64,000 nt of DNA from Magnetococcus sp. PR-3 (GTDB taxonomy: Bacteria; Pseudomonadota; Magnetococcia; Magnetococcales; Magnetococcaceae). Made by a program: the position numbers and the translations under genes. Location of the stretch: contig NZ_JBAHUQ010000021.1 in assembly GCF_036689865.1 (NCBI RefSeq), positions 45,327 through 109,326 of the forward strand, in the 5' to 3' direction. Within the stretch, counting starts at the first letter, position 1. Every line of letters starts with the position of its first letter. Of this stretch, positions 21,534-30,647 are shown one piece after another. The notes beneath the pieces were generated by a model. It was not told where the DNA came from and made no database searches. It saw nothing but the letters and a program-made list of their open reading frames with translations.

Positions 21534-21617
21534 TTAGTAGGCAAGGCCCAGAAATAGCAGCAGTGCCAAAAAGGACCAGATGCCAACATCCACGATAAAG
21601 GGGGTCACACCATCCAT
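21534..21617 (-). CDS. 27-residue single-span membrane microprotein
   Basis: ATG at 21617, stop at 21534: 27 residues, MDGVTPFIVDVGIWSFLALL followed by LFLGLAY. A textbook Shine-Dalgarno AGAAGGAGA precedes the ATG with 7-base spacing, and a strong terminator follows, so this has the anatomy of a real monocistronic gene. The product is an acidic N-terminus and one hydrophobic helix (about residues 7-26). It recalls single-span microproteins of respiratory complexes or transporters, but I do not recognise a family and claim no function. It is divergent from nothing obvious; the next gene on the strand upstream is the STAS protein. Confidence 0.72.
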   Translation of the reverse strand: MDGVTPFIVDVGIWSFLALLLFLGLAY

Positions 21618-21792
21618 GGGGTGTCTCCTTCTAAAGAGAGTTGAACAACAGGAGCGGCATCCTAAAAAAGAATGGCTCATGAGTCAAGCGCTATATAGGT
21701 TATATCGCCTATTTATTTATATAATGTTTGAAGTGGTATCACGCACGCTGTTTTTTTAATCAACAACGGTATCTCCAGAAGGGGCGTGGGGG

Positions 21793-22110
21793 TTAATCAT
21801 AAGCAAAAAAATTATGAAAGTGTGCCGTTTGCAAAAGGCGCCTAACTGGGGCATGCACATTATGGAGTTGTATGGGGCGTTTAACTTTTACTAAGACCTC
21901 TTGGAACAGCAGTAAAACGCCCAATCCTGTGCTATCGAGATAATTAACCTGTTCACAATCGATGGTGACGGTGGAGTCTGCGGGTATGCTGCGGGCGAGA
22001 TCTAGAAAGTACCCACTCTGGCTAAAGGTCGGTGCCACGTTTAAATGTACCTTAATCTGATCGGCTGTTCGGGTCAGTTTAAAGCAACGTGAGGTCTCAT
22101 GTCCGCTCAT
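21793..22110 (-). CDS. STAS-domain protein (anti-sigma factor antagonist type)
   Basis: About 105 residues from the ATG at 22110, which has GGAG about 8 bases upstream; in-frame ATGs further up lack a ribosome site. A single STAS domain: IKVHLNVAPTFSQSGYFLDL, TVTIDCEQVNYLDSTGLGVLLLF with the usual phospho-acceptor Ser in DSTGLGVLL. Such proteins bind anti-sigma or switch kinases in partner-switching pathways. No cognate RsbW-type kinase or PP2C phosphatase is nearby, so its partner is elsewhere or is one of the many signalling proteins of the region. Confidence 0.85.
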   Translation of the reverse strand: MSGHETSRCFKLTRTADQIKVHLNVAPTFSQSGYFLDLARSIPADSTVTIDCEQVNYLDSTGLGVLLLFQEVLVKVKRPIQLHNVHAPVRRLLQTAHFHNFFAYD

Positions 22111-23319
22111 GGAAAGACTCCAAAAATGCATAGGTAAAAGACAATGCGTCATAATTTGTCACATTCATACTCTACGCGATTATGCATAAATGAAAAGAAA
22201 GAAATATAAAATAGGTTATTTGGTGCCTATCTCTCTTTCATAAGGTGATGTGTAGAGCATGGTCTAAGCGAACTAAAAAGTAGATCTGTGCAGGTGAGAA
22301 TAAAAATTTATTCATTGACGAATAATCTAGGCTTCTTTTGAGTGGTTGAGCTTGTTTATGGGTAAATAGATGAAAATAGGCAGCTCTGAAGTGTTCGTGT
22401 AGTTGTAACCCAATCATCAGGTCGATATCGTGATTTAAACACAGAACCATTCTGTTAAGAGCGGCGCTATGAGGGCGTCAATGCCCATGTTGTAGCTTCT
22501 AGGGGGTGCGGTAACCTGTTGCCAGTGATTGAGTGCTTTTTTAAGGGCAGAATGCGGATAAAGCCCTATAAGTGCCTTCCATACAAAACATAGAGAACCT
22601 CAAAGAGATTTTTGTGTGGTGTAGCATGTGCAGTATGTTTGTCAAAGAAGACTTTGAGCAGAGAGCTCCTAGGCCGTTGCATGGCGCGCCTCTGAGAAGA
22701 CGTCGGCTGAAAATGATAATATTTGCCTGTTGATTCATCGGTTGTCCGTCAATGCGCCAGCCGATTTTTTTGATTGATTGGAGGGATATTGTGGCCAGTG
22801 GGTGAAAAGACGATATGGTTTAAGGGCGGGTGACGAAGGTGTAAAAGCTTGAAAGTGTGGGGGGCGAGAGGTATATGGTTTGTTTATGAGTGGTTAGATC
22901 GTAAATGAAGATGATGTGCTGATGAAGGTGCCATTTTTAACCTAAAGGTGTAGAGCCTGTTAAAATGGGCATGTTTGGCATAAGGCCGGTTGGTACTATG
23001 AGGCATCCCATAAGATCACCCAGTCAGGTTTTCTTTGTCTAAGGTATACGTAGAGATATGGCCCGTCCTGTGATTCTATGATCACTGTCATGGGTGTTGC
23101 TGAGAATCGTGTTGATGATCCTTTGAAACGCGATGCGAAGATTTAGCCTTACGATGGATTGGGGGCGGGCGTTATTCGCAGAGTAACCGTGACCTGAGGG
23201 TTATAGGGCTGCTATTTGTCTACAGCTGCCCAACACAACACATGATCTAAATAGCATGCACTGATTCTATACTTAGCCTGCCCCTGCTTTGTATGAACAT
23301 TTCTGGCTGTTCTTAGTGG
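22111..23319. other. Gene-poor 1.2-kb interval
   Basis: No convincing coding sequence on either strand. A Fur-box-like stretch GAAAATGATAATATTTGCC is at 22709-22727. A good ribosome site (GGAGGG near 22781-22786) is followed by GTG and a stop only four codons later. It may be decayed sequence. Confidence 0.5.
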
Positions 23320-24612
23320 TTATCTTGCGCCGGGTGTTTTACGACTCCTTTTTTCTTCGTACATCGCTTCATCCGCAAAATCCATCAATCTTTCACTCTG
23401 GTCCCCATTTTCTGGATAGAGAGCAATGCCAATACTGGTGCCCACACTCAAGGTCTCACCATCAAAGTGGGTCGTTGTTTGCTCGACCAATGTACGCAGT
23501 TTGTCTTTAAACTGTGTTGCGCCTTCAGCTCCAATCTCAGGGGCCATAACAACAAATTCATCACCGCCAATTCGGGCAACAATATCGTTATCTCTTAGTT
23601 TGTTCTGCAGTTCTCGCCCTAATGCCTGAAGGATGGCATCGCCCGCAGCGTGCCCATAGGTGTCATTAATGGGTTTAAAACCATTAAGATCCAGCATAAA
23701 TAGGGCAAGAGAGTGATCGTAACGTTTGGCGCGGGACAGCTCAGCATTAAGCGCACGGTTAAAGAAACGACGGTTGAACAGACCTGTTAACTCATCCCGT
23801 TCAGACTGATCCTTTAACCGTTTTTGTACTGAAGCAAGGTTTTCCATTAAGTCACAGAAATTCTCTGTGAGATGGTGAAGCTCTTTAAACCAAGTCGGAA
23901 TATCGGTTAAACGACGCTCACCTGGTAGCTGTTGCTGATGTCGTAAAGAGAGAATATGTTCGGTTAGGTTCATGATGGGTTGCACAAAGAACCGCCGGAA
24001 AACAAAAAATTGCACCAATAAAATCAAAAGGGTGATGACCCCAAAGATTTGAATGATGTTCTTGAGCGCAAATGAGAGAGGAAGTTTAAGATCTTTAAGG
24101 GGAAAAGTGATATGGATAACGCCGTTTACATACCCCTCTTCGACATTGGTATGGCACTTTAAACAGCTCTCTTTAGCTACCAAAGGGTAGACAAAGTGTA
24201 AAAGATCTTCCTCTGCGCGCAGCAGCTCTTGCCCACTTTGCATCACTTGATCAATTTGGGCGGATCGTGTTCTTTGATCCCGCGAATAGTCGCTCTCCCC
24301 AAACATTTGCGCCACTTTGGTGTTGCGCACCAAGTTAATTTCAATGTCTGGTAGTGTGTAATGGATGCGTTTAACCACATCCTGAATGTCATGTTTTACC
24401 CAGCCTTTTTGCATCACCCCGTAGAGGCTTTGAAAAATCAGTTCCGAGGTTTTACGGGCTTCCATGGCTGCCAAACGGTCAATGGACTTCTGCGTCAGAA
24501 TATCTGATGCCGCATAGATGGCCAGTGCTGCCATAATCAAGACCGTTAAAAAAGCCCCCATCAGTATTTGTGCAATGGAGAACTTGCGGAACGTCGATGC
24601 CAACTTTTGCAT
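23320..24612 (-). CDS. Diguanylate cyclase with periplasmic c-haem-binding sensor domain
   Basis: About 430 residues from the ATG at 24612 (AAGG 5 bases upstream; an ATG at 24627 is the alternative). Membrane segment 1 at about 12-34, then a periplasmic domain of about 150 residues ending in a CLKCH motif (150-154) followed by GVIHITFPL, then membrane segment 2 (187-207), a HAMP-like linker and a GGDEF domain. The active site GGDEF is intact (349-353) and the inhibitory I-site RxxD (RDND, 340-343) sits exactly five residues before it, so the enzyme should make c-di-GMP with product inhibition. The sensor resembles DUF3365/Tll0287-type c-haem domains. It likely senses redox state or a gas ligand. 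Confidence 0.88.
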   Translation of the reverse strand: MQKLASTFRKFSIAQILMGAFLTVLIMAALAIYAASDILTQKSIDRLAAMEARKTSELIFQSLYGVMQKGWVKHDIQDVVKRIHYTLPDIEINLVRNTKVAQMFGESDYSRDQRTRSAQIDQVMQSGQELLRAEEDLLHFVYPLVAKESCLKCHTNVEEGYVNGVIHITFPLKDLKLPLSFALKNIIQIFGVITLLILLVQFFVFRRFFVQPIMNLTEHILSLRHQQQLPGERRLTDIPTWFKELHHLTENFCDLMENLASVQKRLKDQSERDELTGLFNRRFFNRALNAELSRAKRYDHSLALFMLDLNGFKPINDTYGHAAGDAILQALGRELQNKLRDNDIVARIGGDEFVVMAPEIGAEGATQFKDKLRTLVEQTTTHFDGETLSVGTSIGIALYPENGDQSERLMDFADEAMYEEKRSRKTPGAR

Positions 24613-25407
24613 TGATGCCTTACCCATGCCACGCAGCGGAATTAGGTTGAGGAAGATCAAACATGACAAAAAGACAAGTATACCTGATTTCGCCCTGTGG
24701 CGTCTTTAGGAATCGGAAAAGCATTAGACGAAATGCCTTGGCGTTATGTAAATAGTTCTTTAGTGTTAGGGTTAAAGATAAGTAAAAACAGGTAGATATG
24801 GTATTTATTGAAGGATGTGGTCGGTTTGCTGCGCGGGATCGTCCGTGGAATCTTGCGGTCTTAATAGTTCTGTTATGATCAGTATTATAATCCTGCAAAA
24901 GTGCTGTGTAAGTAGGAGCTTAGACTATTAATCCATAGGTGCTCCCTCATGCTTAAGGATTGTGTTCTATCCTTTAATACATGTCAGGTATGTCAGTTTT
25001 GACAAAAAAAAGCTTATGTGTGCATAGGCTGGGGGAAGCCTAGAGATGGTTGGACGAGGTGATCGTGCGTATATCTCTGTTATCATGAATGGGTCGGTGA
25101 GTCTGTAGAGGTGGTGTTAGCCTCTATAGGCTGATCCCCTCTGACGCCTTGATTGGTCAAGGGGGATGAGAAAGCGGGCTGGGGCATGGGCTGCAGCTCA
25201 ACGTAATCTCGACAAATATGTAATCGGTAACTCTATTGGGGTGGTTTAATTGGTCAACAGGGGCACCGTGTTTAAGTAGGCAATATTAGAGTCGCTTCGT
25301 CCATCAATGAGGTCTGTTGTCATGTATGGCGGACCCTTTTAGACAACGCCTCCCCCTTTAAGAGGTCTCAAATATGAAAGGGCAAATGGACAGGGCTTGT
25401 CTCAATG
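24613..25407. other. Gene-poor 0.8-kb interval
   Basis: No supported gene between the diguanylate cyclase and the response-regulator gene. It should hold the cyclase promoter at its left end. No terminator-like hairpin was recognised. Confidence 0.5.
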
Positions 25408-26763
25408 CTATCTAACCTCTTGCAATCCATACTTTCGGATTAATCGGTAGAGGTTACGCTCACTAATGCCCAGTTTATTGGCCACACTGGCTCGGTGTCC
25501 CTGGTAACGACGCAGAAGGTGTTCAAGGTAGTGTTTTTCCATCTCCCCAAGGGTGGGTTCAAAGGGGAATTTTAAGGTAATACCGCTCTCTTGTGGTGCA
25601 GGCGCGCCTGGTTCCCGGAAGGGAAGATGTTCCACCTGGATTACCTCTTCACGGGATGAAAGAAGAACTGCACGTTCCATAGCATTTTGTAGCTCTAAAA
25701 TATTGCCTGGCCAATCGTGAGCGGTACAGCGCTTCATGGCACTGGGTGCCAAGCGTTTGGGGACGGTGAGTGAAAAAGGGTGGTTATCCAGAAAATGATG
25801 AATGAGTGCGGGGATATCCTCGGTATGCTCTCTTAAAGCAGGAACAGCGATCTGTTGAGCACTCAATATGCTTAACAGTTCTGGCAGCAATAACTCTTCA
25901 GAGAGTAAAGTCTGAGGCCGCATGTGGCTGGTTGCAATAATGCGTGCTGTCGCAATGAGCTCTCGGGTGCCACCTAAGCGAGAATACCGCCCTTCTTTAA
26001 GCAGTGTCAGTAGCTTTTGCTGAAGTTCAGGGGATAACGCCTCTACTTCATCCAAGACCAGGGTGCCTTGGCGTGCCCCTTCCAACAAGCCAAGTTTACG
26101 CCCGATACGACCAGGAAGCGCCCCTTTTTCGTGACCAAACAGTTCAGCCTCAAGCAATGCGTCTTGATACTCTTCACAGTTCAGTACGGCATAGTGTCCA
26201 TCATGTCTGCTGCTTAGCGTATGGATGGTACGGGCAATGGAAGATTTACCTGAACCCTGTTCACCAAAAATTAAGACAGGGGTTGCATGGGTGGCGGCTT
26301 GTTCGATCTGTTGTTGTAACTGTTGCATAGGCAGGCTGTTACCAATAAGACCTTGGTGTTTTTCCTGCTGACGTTGCTGGCTTAAAAACTGATGATCATG
26401 GGTCAAGTTGGCATGTTCCAGGCCCCGAGAGACCACCAGTTCCAACTCCTCAACATTGACAGGTTTAACCAAATACTCAAAAGCACCGGCTTTCATTGCC
26501 TTAACGGCACTACTTACGGAGCTGTATGCGGTTAACATGATAACCGGTGCAGAGACAGGAATTTCTGGCAGATAGTCAATGCCGTTCACATCCGGTAAGC
26601 GCAGATCCATAATGATCAGTTGGGGCTCATGTTGATCAAAATAGTGTTCTGCTTCCGCACGGCTAACCACACCAGTGACCTCATGACCTAGGCGACTAAG
26701 GTGGCTAACCATCAAACGGTTCATGGTCAGGTCATCTTCTACGATGAGAATTTTGGTACCCAT
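25408..26763 (-). CDS. NtrC-family response regulator lacking the GAFTGA motif
   Basis: 451 residues. Receiver domain with phospho-acceptor Asp53 (IIMDLRLPDVNG), Thr in LTAYSS and Lys100 (YLVKPVN). AAA+ domain with altered Walker A GEQGSGKSS (167-175), Walker B GTLVLDEVE (233-241), and the sigma-54 contact loop changed from GAFTGA to GALPGR (214-219). A C-terminal Fis-type helix-turn-helix (ASVANKLGISERNLYRLIRK) completes it. Because the GAFTGA Thr is lost, it probably cannot open sigma-54 promoters and may act with sigma-70 like TyrR or HupR-type regulators. It starts 3 bases after the histidine kinase gene, its obvious partner. Confidence 0.92.
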   Translation of the reverse strand: MGTKILIVEDDLTMNRLMVSHLSRLGHEVTGVVSRAEAEHYFDQHEPQLIIMDLRLPDVNGIDYLPEIPVSAPVIMLTAYSSVSSAVKAMKAGAFEYLVKPVNVEELELVVSRGLEHANLTHDHQFLSQQRQQEKHQGLIGNSLPMQQLQQQIEQAATHATPVLIFGEQGSGKSSIARTIHTLSSRHDGHYAVLNCEEYQDALLEAELFGHEKGALPGRIGRKLGLLEGARQGTLVLDEVEALSPELQQKLLTLLKEGRYSRLGGTRELIATARIIATSHMRPQTLLSEELLLPELLSILSAQQIAVPALREHTEDIPALIHHFLDNHPFSLTVPKRLAPSAMKRCTAHDWPGNILELQNAMERAVLLSSREEVIQVEHLPFREPGAPAPQESGITLKFPFEPTLGEMEKHYLEHLLRRYQGHRASVANKLGISERNLYRLIRKYGLQEVR

Positions 26764-26766
26764 GGG

Positions 26767-28668
26767 TTATCTCCTCTCATGTGGTACTGGCGCCGATGAA
26801 TTGATATCGGCGTCGGTCAAGGAGATGGTGAAACGGCTGCCTTTACCCGGTGTACTATCCAGCATGAGTTGTCCGTCATAACGCGAAAGGGTGGTTTGAA
26901 CCAAAGTTAACCCCAATCCTGCACCATGGCTACCATCGGCGCGGTGGCTGAAAAAGGGATCAAAAATTTGAGCACGAATATCAGGGGCAATACCTTCCCC
27001 AGTATCTTCAACCACAAAAGCGACACGTTCGGTTCCTCTTGTGGTGCCAATGCGGAGTGTGCCTCCGCTAGGCATGGCATGTAGCGCATTTTGCATCAGG
27101 TTAAGCAGTACGATACGCAAATCACTGTCTGCTGCCATGGTACGAGGATTCTGCTCCGAGAGCTCTGTGTGTATCACAACATTGAACTCGCGTGCTTGCC
27201 AGTTCATGAGCGCTACGGTCTCTTCCACAATGGTATTCAGCTCTAAAAGCGCGGCAATACCAGGGGCTTCACTTAGTCGTAAAACCCGTTCAGTGATCTC
27301 AATACAGTGGTCTACCGCTTTTTCTGTTAGCTCCACAGTCTCTTTGAGCTGTGCTCGAGAGACTTCATCCCCAGAGAGGTTGGATTGCATAGCAAAACGT
27401 ATACCTGCAAGGGGGTTGCGCACCTCATGGGCAATGCCTGAGGCCAGCTGGCCTAACGCCGCCATTTTTTGACCATGTGCAAACGCAACCGCTTCCTTAA
27501 TATCCCGTATGGATTCAACAATCAGCTTTTTTGGGGTGCCTTCCTGTTGAACTTCCATAGAGGCCGCAACGACTTCGACCTCAACTTCAGATTGCCCATC
27601 CGCATGAATATGGGTTTGCATGGTTTTTAACCGTTGCCCCGGTGTATCGATCAGCTCATGCACGGGGCAGCTGATCACTGTAGGGGGGCAAGGGGTTGTT
27701 CTGGCATGACTAACCGCGTGACAAGGGGCCAGTTCCACGGCATCATCTTCCAACCCTAAACGGTCACGAAAAGCCTGGTTGGTTAACTGGGTACGCATGT
27801 GCTGATCAATAACGCGAATGCCATCTGGAATATGATCCAAAATGGATTGTGTATAGGCTTCGCGCTCTTCTAGGCGTTGTATGGTTACCGATAAATTATC
27901 GGCCATTTGGTCCATGGTACGCCCTAGTTGATGAAGTTCATCCTTACCCTGCATATGGCTACGCTGCTGTAATCGACCTTGCCCAATCGCTTTGGCTAAC
28001 ATATTCAGTTGCGTCAAAGGGCGGAGTATTAAGTGCCGTGCTGCCAGCCAAGCAAAAAATAGGCTCAGTGTCAGTATGGCCAAGCCAATATAGAACAGTA
28101 TTTTGGTGCTTTCCCAGGCGTTTTGTTCGACCGGTGAGGCTTCAAAATCGACCAATAAAACCCCATTAATAGGGTTTTCTGCCACGCTGCCATGACAAGG
28201 TAGACAGGCCTCACGGTTAGCCACCGGATGCAAGCTCCGTAACACTGGTTGCTGCTGCCAATCCTTCATAAATTGGGTGCTGGCCTGTCGATGATTTGTC
28301 GTCTCTTCTTGCTTATGGGCCAGGGGTTGGTAAAGCCGTTCAGGTTGAGAACTAAAACGGATTTCTCCATCCGGATTAATAATCATCACAGAGCGGATAC
28401 CCGCTTGTTGCCCCAGTCGCTGAACTATGGCATTTAAGCCTTCAAGGTCCCTTTTGAGCATGGCATTTTCAAGGGCCACCTGAAAAAGCATTTGCACTTG
28501 GCTCGCCATGCGGTTGGCACTGTGGTTAAGTTGTTGTTGATACAGGTATTGAAACAGTAACAACAGACTAACCAGCGCAACAGCCATACCCATGGCGGAG
28601 GCAAGAATCAGCTTCCCCTGTACATGGCGGGTCAATCGATCCTTATATGCAGTGAGGGTTGGGAACAT
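26767..28668 (-). CDS. Membrane histidine kinase with periplasmic c-haem motif
   Basis: 633 residues. Membrane segment at about 20-42, periplasmic sensor of about 140 residues ending in CLPCH (155-159) and GVLLVDFEA, membrane segment 2 (190-210), HAMP, a PAS domain with a cluster of cysteines (Cys316, Cys327, Cys334) that could bind metal or be redox-active, then HisKA with phospho-acceptor His414 in GIAHEVRNPLAG and a HATPase domain (N box NLMQNALHA, G1 DTGEGIA, G2 GAGLGL). GAGGA lies about 5 bases before the ATG. The sensor layout parallels that of the nearby diguanylate cyclase. It pairs with the downstream NtrC-type regulator. Confidence 0.92.
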   Translation of the reverse strand: MFPTLTAYKDRLTRHVQGKLILASAMGMAVALVSLLLLFQYLYQQQLNHSANRMASQVQMLFQVALENAMLKRDLEGLNAIVQRLGQQAGIRSVMIINPDGEIRFSSQPERLYQPLAHKQEETTNHRQASTQFMKDWQQQPVLRSLHPVANREACLPCHGSVAENPINGVLLVDFEASPVEQNAWESTKILFYIGLAILTLSLFFAWLAARHLILRPLTQLNMLAKAIGQGRLQQRSHMQGKDELHQLGRTMDQMADNLSVTIQRLEEREAYTQSILDHIPDGIRVIDQHMRTQLTNQAFRDRLGLEDDAVELAPCHAVSHARTTPCPPTVISCPVHELIDTPGQRLKTMQTHIHADGQSEVEVEVVAASMEVQQEGTPKKLIVESIRDIKEAVAFAHGQKMAALGQLASGIAHEVRNPLAGIRFAMQSNLSGDEVSRAQLKETVELTEKAVDHCIEITERVLRLSEAPGIAALLELNTIVEETVALMNWQAREFNVVIHTELSEQNPRTMAADSDLRIVLLNLMQNALHAMPSGGTLRIGTTRGTERVAFVVEDTGEGIAPDIRAQIFDPFFSHRADGSHGAGLGLTLVQTTLSRYDGQLMLDSTPGKGSRFTISLTDADINSSAPVPHERR

Positions 28669-28827
28669 TCAGGTCCTCGCCTTGAAGTGCGAATGATTCT
28701 TGAACAGGGTGCCGATTATGCCATGCTCGCAAGGTTTTTCCCAACAGTTTCATGCCTCAAACCATCATTACCAGAAAACAGAGACTGCAGAAGTGATCCG
28801 ACATGTCCAATCGTACGATGATCTTTA

Positions 28828-29380
28828 TCAATCACGTGTCAACATCATCTTATCACCCGTACCTTTATGGCAGGTAATGCACCCTTTATCGAAACCTTTT
28901 GCAATCCGCCCTGCGAACAGGCGCCTGTAGGATTTTAGATATAAGCTTCCATCTGTTTTTTATGATTTGCCCTAAACCAATCTTGACGGTCGGCATCATA
29001 ACCGGCTTCTCGTTGGAACATGACCGTTACAGTACCTAACGATGGACTGCGGTTGGCTTTCACGGTATCAATATCCACACCAGAGAGCCCATAATTTCGT
29101 TTAACAACAACACGCTCTCTATGGCCATATCCCTTAAGTTTGGCATCCATGGTTTTTAAAACCGCAGTGTGGGGCTCTGTTCCCGCAGAGGGCGAGCCAT
29201 TGACCTGTTTAGGACCAACCCACCGCACTTGTATTAGGGCTTTCATAACTTTACTGAGTAGTTGATGCTATTTTCCCCACTAAATACAGGCATGGGTTTG
29301 TCAGGGGTGACCATGCAACCACTGATCATCAGTCCCAGCGTACCCAGCAAGCCTACCCACGTTCTTGTTGATACGTTCAG
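28828..29380 (-). pseudogene. Cytochrome P460-like lipoprotein gene broken by two frameshifts
   Basis: Three consecutive frames together read as one P460-family protein of about 185 residues. Part 1 (29380-29243): lipoprotein signal with lipobox MISGC, then PVFSGENSINYSVKL; there is no ATG, and a CTG at 29380 has AAGGGGG 8 bases upstream. Part 2 (29246-28935, ATG overlapping the part 1 stop as ATGA) carries PHTAVLK, ERVVVKRNYG and REAGYDADRQDWF. Part 3, in the -1 frame after a run of six A on the coding strand (plus-strand T 28956-28961), reads TDGSLYLKSYRRLFAGRIAK and ends with the c-haem motif CITCH (28867-28881). Lost single bases at the two junctions explain the breaks. Programmed slippage or sequencing errors are alternatives. 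Confidence 0.72.
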
Positions 29381-29592
29381 GTGGTTAACCCCCTTTGCGT
29401 TTAGGGGTGATCTATACAAATTAGAAAAGAGGCCGTCATGAAAGTTCTCGAGTAAGAATAAAAAGAGTTATCTTTAAGTGAAGTTGTTAGCTCTTAATCT
29501 GTTATCCGCTTGAAGATTCATGACTTGTTTTCATCGGCATGAAAACTTAATCTGTTCAGGTTTTTGGTCTAAAAATTTTAGGGAGTTGATCC

Positions 29593-30201
29593 ATGATTCG
29601 ACTGGTTCTGGCAACAGGTAACAAAAAGAAGTTGATAGAGCTCCGCCGAGCATTAGAGGGGTTGCCGGTTGAACTGTTGGGTTTGGATGCCTTTCCCAAC
29701 GCGCCTGAAGTTGTGGAAGATGGGGACACCTTTGAAGCCAATGCCTTTAAAAAAGCTGCGGCCTTAATGCAGCATACCGGACTACCGGCTTTAGCCGATG
29801 ACTCTGGGCTGGCTGTGGATGCATTAAACGGAGCTCCTGGGGTGCGGTCGGCCCGTTTTGCAGGTGAACAGGCCAGTGATGCAGATAATGTTGATAAGCT
29901 TTTAGAGGATTTATCCGGCCAAGCACAACGTGGCGCACAGTTTTTATGTGCACTAGCACTGGTCACGCCAACCGGTGAGCGCAAGCTTTATGAAGGGCGC
30001 GTGGAGGGGGATATTACCCAGGAACGGCATGGCGAGGCTGGCTTTGGCTATGACCCTGTTTTCCAGCCAAGAGGGGAGCAACGTACCTTTGCGCAAATGG
30101 CACCTCATGAAAAAGATGCCATTAGCCATCGTGGTCGCGCCGTGCTGGCTTTTGTCCAAGCGCTGAATGCAGAAAAGATTACGTTGGGGGTCTCCTCATG
30201 A
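29593..30201 (+). CDS. rdgB: XTP/dITP diphosphatase (RdgB/HAM1)
   Basis: 202 residues. Hydrolyses non-canonical purine nucleoside triphosphates (XTP, ITP, dITP) to protect nucleic acids. Family motifs: LVLATGNKKKLIELRRAL at the start (T/SxNxxK nucleotide site), DTFEANAFKKA, ALADDSGLAVDALNGAPGV with the catalytic Asp, GFGYDPVF and SHRGRA near the end. Usual length. Its TGA stop overlaps the ATG of the next gene (ATGA), so the Nudix protein is translationally coupled to it; a housecleaning pair is likely. Confidence 0.97.
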   Translation: MIRLVLATGNKKKLIELRRALEGLPVELLGLDAFPNAPEVVEDGDTFEANAFKKAAALMQHTGLPALADDSGLAVDALNGAPGVRSARFAGEQASDADNVDKLLEDLSGQAQRGAQFLCALALVTPTGERKLYEGRVEGDITQERHGEAGFGYDPVFQPRGEQRTFAQMAPHEKDAISHRGRAVLAFVQALNAEKITLGVSS

Positions 30202-30647
30202 GTGGGGGGCCGTGGATTGTACGTCCATGCGGATTGTTAATCCGCGACCATAAACTGTTATGGATGCGCTATCTCTACTCAGGTGAGAGTCGTTATAATC
30301 TACCTGGTGGTAACTTAGAGGCCAATGAGGAGATTCGTGAAGGGTTACGCCGGGAGTTTATGGAGGAGGTCTCCCTAGAGGTGACGGTTGGTGCGTTACT
30401 GGGGTCGGTTCAGACTGTGGCAGCAGGTCGTGGGGTTTTGCATCTACTTTTTGCTGTAAACAGCTCTGGCCTGCCACAACTCAACCCTGATGAGACAAAA
30501 GCGCTTGAGCTGGTTTGGTTAAGTGCTGAACAAGCGGCCGAGAAAAGTCTCTACCCCGCATTACCCCAGGCAGCCTTAAAGTCGGTGTTGGCAGGCAAAC
30601 CGTTGGAGAAGGGGCACCTTGGTATGGTTGAACAACCTTGGCTCTAA
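30198..30647 (+). CDS. Nudix hydrolase
   Basis: 149 residues. Nudix box GGNLEANEEIREGLRREFME followed by EVSLEV fits GX5EX7REUXEEXGU, with Ser in place of the final Gly. The core starts VRPCGLLIRDHKLLWMRY and the substrate end is LVWLSAEQAAEKSLYPAL. It hydrolyses a nucleoside diphosphate-linked compound; the substrate cannot be read from the sequence. Its start overlaps the rdgB stop, which suggests nucleotide-pool cleansing. Its 3' end overlaps that of the convergent gene by 4 bases. Confidence 0.9.
   Translation: MSGGPWIVRPCGLLIRDHKLLWMRYLYSGESRYNLPGGNLEANEEIREGLRREFMEEVSLEVTVGALLGSVQTVAAGRGVLHLLFAVNSSGLPQLNPDETKALELVWLSAEQAAEKSLYPALPQAALKSVLAGKPLEKGHLGMVEQPWL

Noticed and set aside
22238..22738. 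Two minus-strand frames of 65-70 codons
   Set aside because: No ribosome sites and no recognisable protein features; the interval looks non-coding or decayed.
29243..29380. Reading the lipobox-containing frame as a separate 45-residue lipoprotein gene
   Set aside because: The ATGA overlap would suit two coupled genes, but the continuous P460-type resemblance across all three frames is better explained by a broken single gene.
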